A stretch of DNA of 64,000 bases from an uncultured Macellibacteroides sp. (lineage in GTDB: Bacteria > Bacteroidota > Bacteroidia > Bacteroidales > Tannerellaceae), in contig NZ_OY762974.1 of assembly GCF_963667135.1 (NCBI RefSeq), positions 1,054,001-1,118,000 of the forward strand, written 5' to 3'. Below the pieces are notes generated by a model. The model was not told the origin of the DNA and made no database searches. It saw only the letters and a program-made list of their open reading frames with translations. This document shows, piece after piece, positions 9,569 through 16,648 of the stretch (position 1 is its first letter; each line of letters begins with the position of its first letter). A program made the position numbers and the translations under genes.

Positions 9569-9604
9569 GTTCCAGCTACGGCTATCGCGCACCTGCAGAG
9601 CAGG
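9569..9604 (-). repeat. Degenerate third copy of the small membrane-protein gene 3' end
   Basis: The minus strand here can be read LLCRCAIAVAGTY, closely matching the C-terminus (IAVAGTSYLYKLLA) of the 110-residue protein at 12893-13225. The DNA gttccagctacggctatc resembles the two better copies at about 10573 and 12918. It marks the outer edge of the lipoprotein segment. Confidence 0.7.
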
Positions 9605-9734
9605 GGGGGCTCGAATAAAAAAATATCTATAATCATTCCTTTTTTCTTTCAATATTAGTTCTACCTTTACAACTCGTAAGTAATAACTGAATATGTCAGC
9701 AACTTCTTATTTGTACAATTTAATGAATAAGATT

Positions 9735-10469
9735 ATGAAAAAAAGATTTTTGTCTATCCTTGCTTTATCAATGAGTTTGATCGTCCTTACAAGTTGTAAT
9801 AACGATAACGACGATAACTTCCGGGCCTTTATGAGCACCGCCACAATTACTGGCGATTCTATAAACGGATACTTCTGTTATTTAGATGGAGGTGGTTTAG
9901 TGATTTCGTACGACCAGTCACTTAAAGGCATTGAAAGAGGTTACTTTAACTTCAATTATACCGAAAACGACTGGACTACTTCGCCAGACGGCACGAAGTA
10001 TATCAACAATGCCCAGGTAGGAGCATGGTCTGTATATGATGTGATTTGTCCCATCGACAAAAATACATTTGAAAAGACCGACGATGCTGATAAATATAAT
10101 CATCAGATACCCTCTTTAATGGGAATGAGCCATGGGTATCGTGGTTATTTTGATTTAAATTTAGGAATCACAACTCTTAATGCCACGAATGAAAAAGTAC
10201 GTGCTACATTAAAAATGGTGTACGATCCAGCGAAGCAAAACCCTGATACGCTTCATTTACAACTTTACTTCAACCCAAACATTCCGGATAATTGGACCAA
10301 TACAAAAACGGATTATGGCTCTGTGTCGTGCGACATTTCAAATCTGGCTACACTTCAAGCCTGGAATGATTCGGTAACTATCGTTGTAAATACAGGAAAC
10401 CAATCAAAACATTGGACAAAAATCAGCAAAGCCGATTTTATAAAGCCATGCACTCTGTACACGCATTAA
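9735..10469 (+). CDS. Lipoprotein, NigD-like candidate
   Basis: A 244-residue secreted lipoprotein. I chose the ATG at 9735 because it gives a clean type II signal (MKKRFLSILALSMSLIVLTSC) with Cys at residue 21, followed by Asn/Asp residues (NNDNDDN). Upstream Met codons at 9693 and 9723 would only extend the signal. The mature part is about 220 residues, predicted mainly beta, with no catalytic motif I recognise. Length, lipobox and Asp/Asn-rich start resemble the NigD-like family, but that match is tentative. It is flanked by copies of the same 3'-end repeat, so it may be cargo. Confidence 0.7.
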   Translation: MKKRFLSILALSMSLIVLTSCNNDNDDNFRAFMSTATITGDSINGYFCYLDGGGLVISYDQSLKGIERGYFNFNYTENDWTTSPDGTKYINNAQVGAWSVYDVICPIDKNTFEKTDDADKYNHQIPSLMGMSHGYRGYFDLNLGITTLNATNEKVRATLKMVYDPAKQNPDTLHLQLYFNPNIPDNWTNTKTDYGSVSCDISNLATLQAWNDSVTIVVNTGNQSKHWTKISKADFIKPCTLYTH

Positions 10470-10496
10470 TTACGTATTGCGACAAAAGAGAATAAT

Positions 10497-10600
10497 AAAG
10501 GAAGTCCGACTCTTTACGAGCCGGACTTCCTTTATAACATCAACTGCTAAGCCAGCAATTTATACAGATAACTGGTTCCGGCTACCGCTATCAGGCACCA
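10497..10600 (-). repeat. Direct repeat copy B (about 104 bp), partner of 12844-12947
   Basis: This block matches 12844-12947 with about four differences over the ~102 aligned bases. Both contain the same terminator hairpin and the last codons of the small membrane protein gene; on the minus strand it reads RWCLIAVAGTSYLYKLLA then stop. The 2.2-kb DUF4062/AlbA_2 pair lies between the two copies. Confidence 0.9.
10498..10532. terminator. Strong bidirectional terminator hairpin (copy B)
   Basis: AAGGAAGTCCG and CGGACTTCCTT form a perfect 11-bp stem around a 13-nt loop, flanked by A- and T-rich sequence. It lies between the convergent ends of the lipoprotein and AlbA_2 genes. Confidence 0.85.
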
Positions 10601-10618
10601 TCTGCAAAGCAGTTAGAT

Positions 10619-12106
10619 TTATTTACTAATTTTACTCAACGCATCATTAGTTATAAAATACCTCCCTGTTTTTGAGGCACCCCTAAACTCCGCAAATCCA
10701 ATTACTCTCAGAATTTGCAGATACCGTTTTACGGTTGCGTTTGATCTTCCCGTAATATCCATTATTTCGCTGATCGAAAGACCATTTATATCTGCCGCTA
10801 TCGCTTTTGCAATCTCAATTACTGCATCGCTTACTGCATCACTTAACGGGCTAAATAAATTCTCATTTACAGCATCATTTACAGCATCATTTACAGCATC
10901 ATTTACAGCATCATTTACAGCATCATCCGTTTTCGAATGGACAGTAATACCATTAAAGATAAGAGTTGTTACACCATGGCTACTCTCCCACTTAGGCTTA
11001 GGATAGCCTTTACTGTTACAATCCTCAATTATTTTAATTGTACCTCGGCCTATCTTTTCAATCATTTGTCTAAGAAAGCAAATATGGGCTATATCCGGAT
11101 TCCTTGGTAAAGACAAATGATTCTTGCCTAAATCAGCAGGCTTCAACTCTTTAGGTAGTTCGCCATAATTTGTAATTTCAAGATGATCCGGATAAAAAGC
11201 GATGTTTGCACTCCCTGAAATATTTGAATAATCCCTGTGAATCAATGCATTCATTAACCCTTCACGCAAAGCCAGCTTGGGAAAAGGACGATCATCTCTT
11301 AGCCATTTTTTATCAGAGAACACACTTTGAGTTGCAATATTCACATCAAAAAACTGAAGTATTTCATCTATATTCCTAAAAAGATTTCCTTCCAGAATTC
11401 TATCATAAACAAAACTATCAGACGTTTTCGATCCCTTAAAAACTGTCAGACGCACTCGACATTGGGGTAAAAACCGAGCAGGATCTTTTGCATAAAGAAC
11501 AACTGCAGCGTTTGTAAGATTGCCATTATGGTATAAACCGTAATGAGTTAAAAACTCAATTAGTTGATTCTCGGCAAAAGCTTTTCCTCTTCCCGATTTT
11601 TCTAAATCTTGTATTGTTTTCCTAATTTCTAATTCGTCTAAATCTTTAAGGTCAAAACCAAAAGCAATCTGTCGTTCCCAATGGATTTCCGTCTCTTGCC
11701 GTACACTGATAAGTTTTGATATCTCATTAAAGTTTGCCTTTCTTGTCTGATTTTTTCTCCTGTAGTAAATTGTATCCTCGCTAACATAAGGAGGCTTCGA
11801 ACCTTTCCAAACCTTAAGAGAAAGTACGTCTTTATTATCTATTGTTTCTGTCGAAATCGTAATAGGAGCTTCGGGAACAATAGATTTAACTAGAAAGTCT
11901 TTTAAGACTGCCTCCTGCCGTTCAATATTCTGTATCCCGGTTACAGTTCCATCATCTTGCACTCCCAATAATATAATACCACCATCCGTATTTAAAAAAG
12001 CACAAAGAGTATTTGCAATTTCCTTTGGGCGAACCTCTTTTTTAAATTCAAGCTGTTCGCTTTCCCCCTGCTTAATAAGGTCTATTATGAGTTGCTCGTC
12101 GTTCAT
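10619..12106 (-). CDS. AlbA_2 (Schlafen-like) ATP-binding/RecG-like transcriptional regulator
   Basis: A 495-residue protein of the family often annotated as AlbA_2 domain or ATP-dependent DNA helicase-like, although it is not a helicase. The N-terminal AlbA_2/Schlafen fold (about 10-125) has ESEQLEFKKEVRP, NTLCAFLNTDGGIILLGV and YYRRKNQTRKA. An HATPase_c_4-like region (about 270-385) has LREGLMNALIHRDYS and IEKIGRGTIKI. A C-terminal winged helix (about 435-490) has ISEIMDITGRSNATVKRYL. Between them is a five-fold AVND repeat encoded by a perfect 12-bp tandem repeat. It overlaps the DUF4062 gene by 4 nt (ATGA), so the two are translated together. Similar proteins occur in defence and regulatory settings; the role is inferred. 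Confidence 0.85.
   Translation of the reverse strand: MNDEQLIIDLIKQGESEQLEFKKEVRPKEIANTLCAFLNTDGGIILLGVQDDGTVTGIQNIERQEAVLKDFLVKSIVPEAPITISTETIDNKDVLSLKVWKGSKPPYVSEDTIYYRRKNQTRKANFNEISKLISVRQETEIHWERQIAFGFDLKDLDELEIRKTIQDLEKSGRGKAFAENQLIEFLTHYGLYHNGNLTNAAVVLYAKDPARFLPQCRVRLTVFKGSKTSDSFVYDRILEGNLFRNIDEILQFFDVNIATQSVFSDKKWLRDDRPFPKLALREGLMNALIHRDYSNISGSANIAFYPDHLEITNYGELPKELKPADLGKNHLSLPRNPDIAHICFLRQMIEKIGRGTIKIIEDCNSKGYPKPKWESSHGVTTLIFNGITVHSKTDDAVNDAVNDAVNDAVNDAVNENLFSPLSDAVSDAVIEIAKAIAADINGLSISEIMDITGRSNATVKRYLQILRVIGFAEFRGASKTGRYFITNDALSKISK
10865..10924 (-). repeat. 12-bp tandem repeat, five perfect copies, inside the AlbA_2 gene
   Basis: Five identical atttacagcatc units run without interruption. 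They encode (AVND)x5 on the minus strand. Because the unit is 12 bp, gain or loss of copies would change linker length without a frameshift. Degenerate copies continue next to it (SDAVSDAV). Confidence 0.95.
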
Positions 12107-12648
12107 ATGCTTTTATTTATTTCGTTAATTCTTCGTTCATGATCTTTAAATTGTTGCTCAATAAAGAAAAACAATTCACCCGGGTTGGAAAAAGATTGAA
12201 CCCAATTATGTTTCACATCATTATACATATCTACTACTTTTATACTATCCAGTACTGAGTTAGTTTTTATTTCAAAATTGGTTCTCCTTGAATGTTTATC
12301 AAATAAATAAGGTTCAAATAATTTCCTGAGATATTCAATTTTCTCGTGTGCAACAAACCATCTGGGTCGGTCTAATCGTATCGCTTCTTTAAACTCTTTA
12401 TGAGTTATACCAGAACCATATCTTGGGAAGATTATTCCTAAAAAAAGATCGCATTCTTCCACAGCTTTAAGACAGGCTTTTTCTGGACAGTCCATATATT
12501 CAACCGGAATATAAATACTTCCTTCCATAGACATGATTACTTGATATCCAAATTGTTGTCTTAGAATGGCCGCAATTTGGATTAATATATCCTGACTCCC
12601 ATATACGGTTGAAGAAACCATGATTTTTAGTTTTTTCTTTTCTGTCAT
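12103..12648 (-). CDS. DUF4062 domain protein
   Basis: A 181-residue protein with the DUF4062 signature near the N-terminus: KIMVSSTVYGSQDILIQIAAIL, then a conserved LFLGIIFPRYGSGITHKEFKEA (about 68-90), which resembles a nucleotide-binding TIR/STALD-like core. DUF4062 is found at the front of NTPase proteins linked to signalling and defence; here it stands alone. The gene overlaps the AlbA_2 gene by 4 nt and is the first gene of the pair. The pairing suggests a sensor plus effector or regulator. That reading is inference. Confidence 0.8.
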   Translation of the reverse strand: MTEKKKLKIMVSSTVYGSQDILIQIAAILRQQFGYQVIMSMEGSIYIPVEYMDCPEKACLKAVEECDLFLGIIFPRYGSGITHKEFKEAIRLDRPRWFVAHEKIEYLRKLFEPYLFDKHSRRTNFEIKTNSVLDSIKVVDMYNDVKHNWVQSFSNPGELFFFIEQQFKDHERRINEINKSI

Positions 12649-12843
12649 GAAATTAAATTTGAAGGTTTTAGTATTGTGTATCTACATGGCAACTTATTCT
12701 ATTAGCAAAAACAGAAGAACCAAATAGATTTCTCTGTTTACAAATATATGATAATATATTTCAATCTGTTAAATAAACGCGTACATTCCTTTCCTATACT
12801 ATCGAAATTAAACTCCTATTTTGGATTCACATCTTATAAAGGC

Positions 12844-12878
12844 AAGGAAGTCCGACTCTTTACGAGCCGGACTTCTTT
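12844..12878. terminator. Terminator hairpin (copy A)
   Basis: AAGGAAGTCCG and CGGACTTCTT pair around the same loop as copy B. On the minus strand it follows the stop of the small membrane-protein gene by 14 nt. The 195 bp between it and the DUF4062 start is AT-rich and should hold that operon's promoter. Confidence 0.85.
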
Positions 12879-12947
12879 TATAATATCAACTACTAAGCCA
12901 GCAATTTATACAGGTAACTGGTTCCGGCTACCGCTATCAGGCACCAG
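12844..12947 (-). repeat. Direct repeat copy A: 3' end of the small membrane-protein gene plus terminator
   Basis: Homologous to 10497-10600 and, partly, 9569-9604. This copy belongs to the complete gene at 12893-13225 and is probably the parental one. Similarity stops a few codons inside the gene. Confidence 0.9.
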
Positions 12948-13225
12948 CCGAGCAGGTTGGCGGGGCCGGGGGAGGGTCCGTCTGATCCTTCGTTGGGGAT
13001 AACGGCGGGCACGTACCTTTGTCCGGACTGTCCGGAGGCGGGCGCTGGCTCAGGGTTACAATTACACCCAGGGCGGCAAGGGCAATCTCCTTTTCTTCCA
13101 GTACAAGGGCCAGGAGGATAAGGATCTTCAGGAACGAGAGGGTGGCTTTCTTGCTGTTTCCTTTTCCGAAAAAAGCAGCTTGCCACTATCAGAATAAATT
13201 CAATGATCTGTTTTACTTGTTTCAT
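12893..13225 (-). CDS. Small Pro-rich protein with two hydrophobic ends (lysis-module associated)
   Basis: A 110-residue protein of unknown function. The N-terminus (MKQVKQIIEFILIVASCFFR) resembles the very short smalltalk proteins found between HU and amidase genes in Bacteroides. A Pro/Cys/Gly-rich linker follows (PYPPGPCTGRKGDCPCRPGC). The C-terminus is a second hydrophobic segment (CLIAVAGTSYLYKLLA). Two membrane segments joined by a flexible linker next to a glucosaminidase would suit a holin- or spanin-like role, but this is inference. Its 3' end is the sequence duplicated at 9.57 and 10.5 kb. Confidence 0.6.
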   Translation of the reverse strand: MKQVKQIIEFILIVASCFFRKRKQQESHPLVPEDPYPPGPCTGRKGDCPCRPGCNCNPEPAPASGQSGQRYVPAVIPNEGSDGPSPGPANLLGWCLIAVAGTSYLYKLLA

Positions 13226-13358
13226 TTTTCTGTTTGTTTTTTAAATAGTTTGTATTGAGAATCGTTTTTTTTAATAGTACCCTGCCATAATAGCGGTGTA
13301 CACTATCGGAGTATGTCCTTAATAAGGTGTACCAGATTTATAACAGAGCCTTTTATGA

Positions 13359-13820
13359 TTACTCCGGAAATTGCAACGCTATCAACCGTTTCATATCGGC
13401 GGAGATTTGCATAAGCATTCGTTTGTAGTTCTGGCGGTTGTCGCCGTTCACTTCGCTGATATAGCGGCTGTAGGCTATCTCCTGGGCGTAGGCTGCGGGC
13501 ACGTTGCTTACGTCGGCAGCGGATGTATACGACGCCCGTATGAGTCGGCAGAAATCAAAGAAGCTATCTCTGGGCGATGCATAGCGGCGAAACAGCAATC
13601 CCGTTTCGTTTAACCGCACTTTTTCGCCTGCCCAATAAGCTGTAATTCCGCCATAGCCTGTTATTCCAAAAAAGGAATTATAATCTTTGGATAATCTGCT
13701 TTCTGCCCACCCACTTTCGATGGCAGCCTGGGCAAGCACCACCACCGGATTCATTTTAAACTGTTTTCCGGCCGCTTGGGCCAGCGGATAGAACTGTTGT
13801 ACAAAAATCTCCTTTATCAT
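13359..13820 (-). CDS. Glucosaminidase-domain peptidoglycan hydrolase (endolysin-like)
   Basis: A 153-residue single-domain enzyme of the FlgJ/AcmA glucosaminidase type, cutting the glycan strands of peptidoglycan. Motifs include VVLAQAAIESGWAESRL, which carries the catalytic Glu of this fold (about 34), then DYNSFFGITGY and FRRYASPRDSFFDFCRLI. No signal peptide is present, which fits a phage-type endolysin that needs a holin rather than a secreted autolysin. It lies between the HU-like gene and the small membrane protein gene, where related Bacteroides loci usually carry an N-acetylmuramoyl-L-alanine amidase. Confidence 0.85.
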   Translation of the reverse strand: MIKEIFVQQFYPLAQAAGKQFKMNPVVVLAQAAIESGWAESRLSKDYNSFFGITGYGGITAYWAGEKVRLNETGLLFRRYASPRDSFFDFCRLIRASYTSAADVSNVPAAYAQEIAYSRYISEVNGDNRQNYKRMLMQISADMKRLIALQFPE

Positions 13821-13870
13821 GTTTTATTATTGAAGGTTTGTATCGAATTTTTTGAAACTAAAAGCCATGC

Positions 13871-13892
13871 CCGGGAGGTAAGAAACCTCCGG
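13871..13892. terminator. Hairpin after the HU-like gene
   Basis: CCGGGAGGT and ACCTCCGG form a short GC-rich stem 15 nt past the HU-like stop on the minus strand. The following T-content is weak, so termination may be partial and the glucosaminidase may be read through. Confidence 0.45.
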
Positions 13893-13906
13893 ACAAGGCC
13901 TGTCGG

Positions 13907-14344
13907 TTAAACCAAGTGTTCTTTATCGCACTCTTCGGTAACGGTAACCGTTTTTACCACCTGCTTTTCGAACTTTGCGTTGTTGATAATATCACGCAAT
14001 TTTGCACCCGGACGGAATACGATTTTGGGTCTCTTAAACATCAGCGTCGAAAAATCGAGCTCGGTATCCGCTCCCCCGCTTCCGGCCAACATCTGAAAAT
14101 TTCCCAGGTCCTGCAACTGCACCACATATCCTTCGGCCAATCTGGAGGCCAGGGTGTGGGTGGTGGCGTCCAGCACCGCTTTTACATCCGCACTCGAGGC
14201 GGTACAGTAACTGGCAACTGCCACACAGAACTTATCGAAGTCCATTTTCATACTCGCCTTGGTCTGACCGTAAAATAGTTTACTGTCCACTGCCGCATTC
14301 TTTCTCATATCCTTCCGTCGTACAACGGTAAATTGTAAAGCCAT
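13907..14344 (-). CDS. HU/IHF-like DNA-binding protein
   Basis: A 145-residue HU-related protein of the Bacteroidota type. It is longer than classic HU (about 90 residues), with an N-terminal extension and a charged tail. HU-like features include FCVAVASYCTASSADVKAVLDA, LQDLGNFQML and KIVFRPGAKLRDIIN, where the conserved DNA-contact arm region lies. It probably bends or coats DNA. It is divergent from the DUF4248 gene, and a 30-bp tandem repeat lies upstream of its promoter. An HU-like gene beside a cell-wall hydrolase is a recurring Bacteroides locus whose role is not established. Confidence 0.88.
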   Translation of the reverse strand: MALQFTVVRRKDMRKNAAVDSKLFYGQTKASMKMDFDKFCVAVASYCTASSADVKAVLDATTHTLASRLAEGYVVQLQDLGNFQMLAGSGGADTELDFSTLMFKRPKIVFRPGAKLRDIINNAKFEKQVVKTVTVTEECDKEHLV

Positions 14345-14396
14345 CTTTTTAATTGTTTTAATTGTTTGTAACTAAATTGTTTGCTGATCAACAATA

Positions 14397-14404
14397 CAAA
14401 TATA
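14397..14404 (-). promoter_or_regulatory. Putative -7 element of the HU-like gene
   Basis: TATATTTG on the minus strand, about 53 nt upstream of the HU start. The first copy of the 30-bp repeat begins about 22 bp further upstream, at the -33 position. Confidence 0.55.
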
Positions 14405-14425
14405 CAACCGCCCAAAATCCGGAAT

Positions 14426-14486
14426 CCACTTGTGTACACTTGTGTCCGGATACGTCCACTTAAGTACACATATGTACAGATACGTC
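14426..14486. repeat. Two-copy 30-bp tandem repeat between divergent promoters
   Basis: CCACTTGTGTACACTTGTGT... (14426) and CCACTTAAGTACACATATGT... (14456) share 25 of 31 positions, with a 30-bp period. Each ends in GATACGTC and contains a GTACA palindromic core. The array lies between the HU-like promoter and the DUF4248 promoter, so it could be a shared operator. Confidence 0.8.
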
Positions 14487-14540
14487 TGCGTAACATATGC
14501 TTTACAGCATCCCGATCTGTCGGTTTTTAAGTACTAAATA

Positions 14541-14572
14541 GTTGCAAACCCCGACTAATAAATGTATCTTTG
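14541..14572 (+). promoter_or_regulatory. Promoter of the DUF4248 gene
   Basis: GTTG (14541-14544) and TATCTTTG (14565-14572) are separated by 20 bp, as expected for the Bacteroidota -33/-7 pair. Transcription should begin near 14579, leaving a leader of about 38 nt. Confidence 0.7.
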
Positions 14573-14616
14573 ATAATAAATAAAAACTGATTAATAACAA
14601 ATTTTTTTAACCTTAC

Positions 14617-14835
14617 ATGAAAGCGTTTACTATAAAAAGTTATGGATTCGGGGAACTTTCTGCCCTGTTTTCGCCCGATATAAATATGGCTTCGGCCTCC
14701 AAACAACTCAAGCGATGGATTGTCAATAATCCAAAACTCCACTCCCTGCTTCTACAGGAAGGATGGGAAAAGGGTAACAAACGATTAACCCCAAAAATGG
14801 TACAACACATCGTTTCCGTATTGGGCGAACCCTGA
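14617..14835 (+). CDS. DUF4248 family protein
   Basis: A 72-residue protein with the DUF4248 pattern: SYGFGELSALFSPDINMASA, then LKRWIVNNPKLHSLLLQEGW and LTPKMVQHIVSVLGEP. The family is small, helical and predicted to bind DNA like a helix-turn-helix. It occurs almost only in Bacteroidales next to HU-like and amidase genes. Here it lies between two repeat arrays, so it is a reasonable candidate for the protein that binds one of them. That assignment is inference. Confidence 0.85.
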   Translation: MKAFTIKSYGFGELSALFSPDINMASASKQLKRWIVNNPKLHSLLLQEGWEKGNKRLTPKMVQHIVSVLGEP

Positions 14836-14860
14836 AATTACAGGGTTTATTTCCTATTCT

Positions 14861-14940
14861 AAATAAGCTTATTTGCGTTTCAAAATAAGCTTATTTCAAC
14901 ACTTAAATAAACTTATCTGCGTCTTAAAATCAACTGATTT
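14861..14940. repeat. Four palindromic 14-mers at an exact 22-bp period
   Basis: AAATAAGCTTATTT begins at 14861 and 14883; variants AAATAAACTTATCT and AAATCAACTGATTT begin at 14905 and 14927. The spacing is exactly 22 bp, about two helical turns, so all sites would face the same side of DNA. A near-match to a -7 element (AACCTTTG, 14952-14959) follows directly. Confidence 0.9.
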
Positions 14941-15021
14941 CAAGACAGGGGAACCTTTGCGTTTTTTTTGAAAATGCTGTTATAAAATAATTACTAATTA
15001 AAGAAAAAACTGATTTTGATT

Positions 15022-15570
15022 ATGAATGAATTAAAGAAAAAGAGATCTCGTTTTAAACAATTAATTGAAACCTATTGCGGACATAACCCTTACAATTTCG
15101 ATCTGTTTGTGATCAATCTGGAAAAGGATGAATATGCGCTATCGGTCATTCTCGAATTAATGGGATACGTGAACGATTCCGCCTACTTTACCACCAAGGA
15201 ACAGCTCGTTTTTAAAAACAGACTGATAGACTATTTCCTACCCAGGCTACACCCCATGCACAAGGAATGGGACAAAAATTACCATTACGAGAATTACAGG
15301 CTCGAGCTGGTGGAGCATTCCGGTGGTAAGAATCCCGGCGAGAAAAACAAGTTGCTTACCAATGAGTGCTTCTTAATCATTTACGGACTCACCATGGCGG
15401 GAATCTTAAAATTTACCTCCAAAAGGTATGTCCTTAAGTGCATCAGCAAACTGCTAAATAAAAATTATAGATTGCAAAGTATACAAAATGAGTACAATTT
15501 CATCGATAAATTCTCCGTACTAAATGCGTATGAGTCTGTAATAAAGAAGATTAAGGAGCACACTCAATGA
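15022..15570 (+). CDS. Hypothetical protein of the replication module
   Basis: A 182-residue protein I do not recognise. I chose the ATG at 15022 over an in-frame TTG at 15016. It opens with a basic stretch (MNELKKKRSRFKQLIETY), is predicted mostly helical, has no membrane segment or signal, and ends IKKIKEHTQ. It is the first gene downstream of the 22-bp palindromic array and precedes the winged-helix, helicase and primase genes. A role in control of that module is possible but unproven. The next 380 bp (15571-15950) hold only weak overlapping frames on both strands that I do not support. Confidence 0.6.
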   Translation: MNELKKKRSRFKQLIETYCGHNPYNFDLFVINLEKDEYALSVILELMGYVNDSAYFTTKEQLVFKNRLIDYFLPRLHPMHKEWDKNYHYENYRLELVEHSGGKNPGEKNKLLTNECFLIIYGLTMAGILKFTSKRYVLKCISKLLNKNYRLQSIQNEYNFIDKFSVLNAYESVIKKIKEHTQ

Positions 15571-15950
15571 TTTAAAGGTTAATAAAACCGTCAAAAAAGT
15601 ATAACTTGTCTTTACAAACAGATGCCGTAATATTGCAGCCGAAAGCAATTTCAGGTGAAATACGAAACAAATCTCCTCCGCTTGCGGAAGCGATTACCCA
15701 AAGCCTGTCCGGATGGCAAAAACAAATCCGGAACGACAAGAGCGATTGTCTGTAGCGTGCCCGGTAGTGGAAAAGTCTTTGAATTCCGGTTTTTTTTAAA
15801 GAGTATTAGAATTGGCATAATATATTTAAGAAGAAGGGGACATCCTTGGGGACATTTTTTCGCTGAAAGCCGCTTCATTGCAAGGAAAAAAACGGAAAAC
15901 CTTGGGGACAATTAATTAAAGGAACATGTAAATGATTAAATTTTGATACG

Positions 15951-16511
15951 ATGAAAAAGTTTTTTGCCATGGAGAATTTACTGAAAGGCGGGTATTACAA
16001 CATACCCAAAGTGATCGCAGACAACGAGAAGAGCAGCTGCGAGAAGACGGCCCTTATGGCCAGAATCCTGCGCCATTTCTACGAAAAGGTATACTTCGCA
16101 AAGGGCGATGTAATTATCGACGACCGGATCTATGTCTGTTTCCGCGGCGAGTTTATAGCCAAACAAAGAGAGCTGGCCGAGCATTTCAATCTCGATCGCA
16201 AGCAATGGAATCGTATCATGGGGGAATTCATAAGCGAAAACATACTGAAAATTGAACGGGTAAGAGGCGGTTCCCGTATTATCCTGGTGGGCTACGATGC
16301 CATTGTGGGTAAAAAAAGTATTCAGTACAGGCTGGCCAATGCAGGCAATAAAGTGGCGGCCGAAGCGGCACCCAGAGCCAAGGCAAGCCGGGAAGCGGTT
16401 TCCAAAGAGGGCATCTTCTACCCCGAACACAACGTAAAGGGTTGCGATATTCCCAAAATTGAGCTCAATATAAAGAAAACATCAGCTACCCAAAGCCTTC
16501 GGGCCGAGTAG
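15951..16511 (+). CDS. Winged-helix replication-organiser-like protein
   Basis: A 186-residue protein. The segment about 55-115 reads as a winged helix: FIAKQRELAEHFNLDRKQWNRIM followed by SENILKIERVRGGSRIILVGY, the pattern of phage replisome organiser and RepA-type N-terminal domains. The rest is basic and Ala-rich (AAEAAPRAKASREAVSKEG), then a short conserved-looking tail. It directly precedes DnaB-like and primase genes, so loading the helicase at an origin is a sensible guess. A second Met at residue 7 (MENLLKGGYYN) is an alternative start. The family assignment is by fold pattern only. Confidence 0.6.
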   Translation: MKKFFAMENLLKGGYYNIPKVIADNEKSSCEKTALMARILRHFYEKVYFAKGDVIIDDRIYVCFRGEFIAKQRELAEHFNLDRKQWNRIMGEFISENILKIERVRGGSRIILVGYDAIVGKKSIQYRLANAGNKVAAEAAPRAKASREAVSKEGIFYPEHNVKGCDIPKIELNIKKTSATQSLRAE

Positions 16512-16648
16512 TAAAAAACAAACATAAAAAACATCTTCCCAAAGGCTATCATGCAGAAAGGCCGATGGGAAGAAATAAACAAACCGGATAACGCGAAAGG
16601 CAGGTTGGCGCCGGCAGGCATTCCGTTAACCACAAATTTAAATATAGT

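Noticed and set aside
15651-15915. Two 86-codon frames lying opposite one another
   Set aside because: They cover the same bases, start at weak codons, and show no family features; at most one could be real and neither can be supported.
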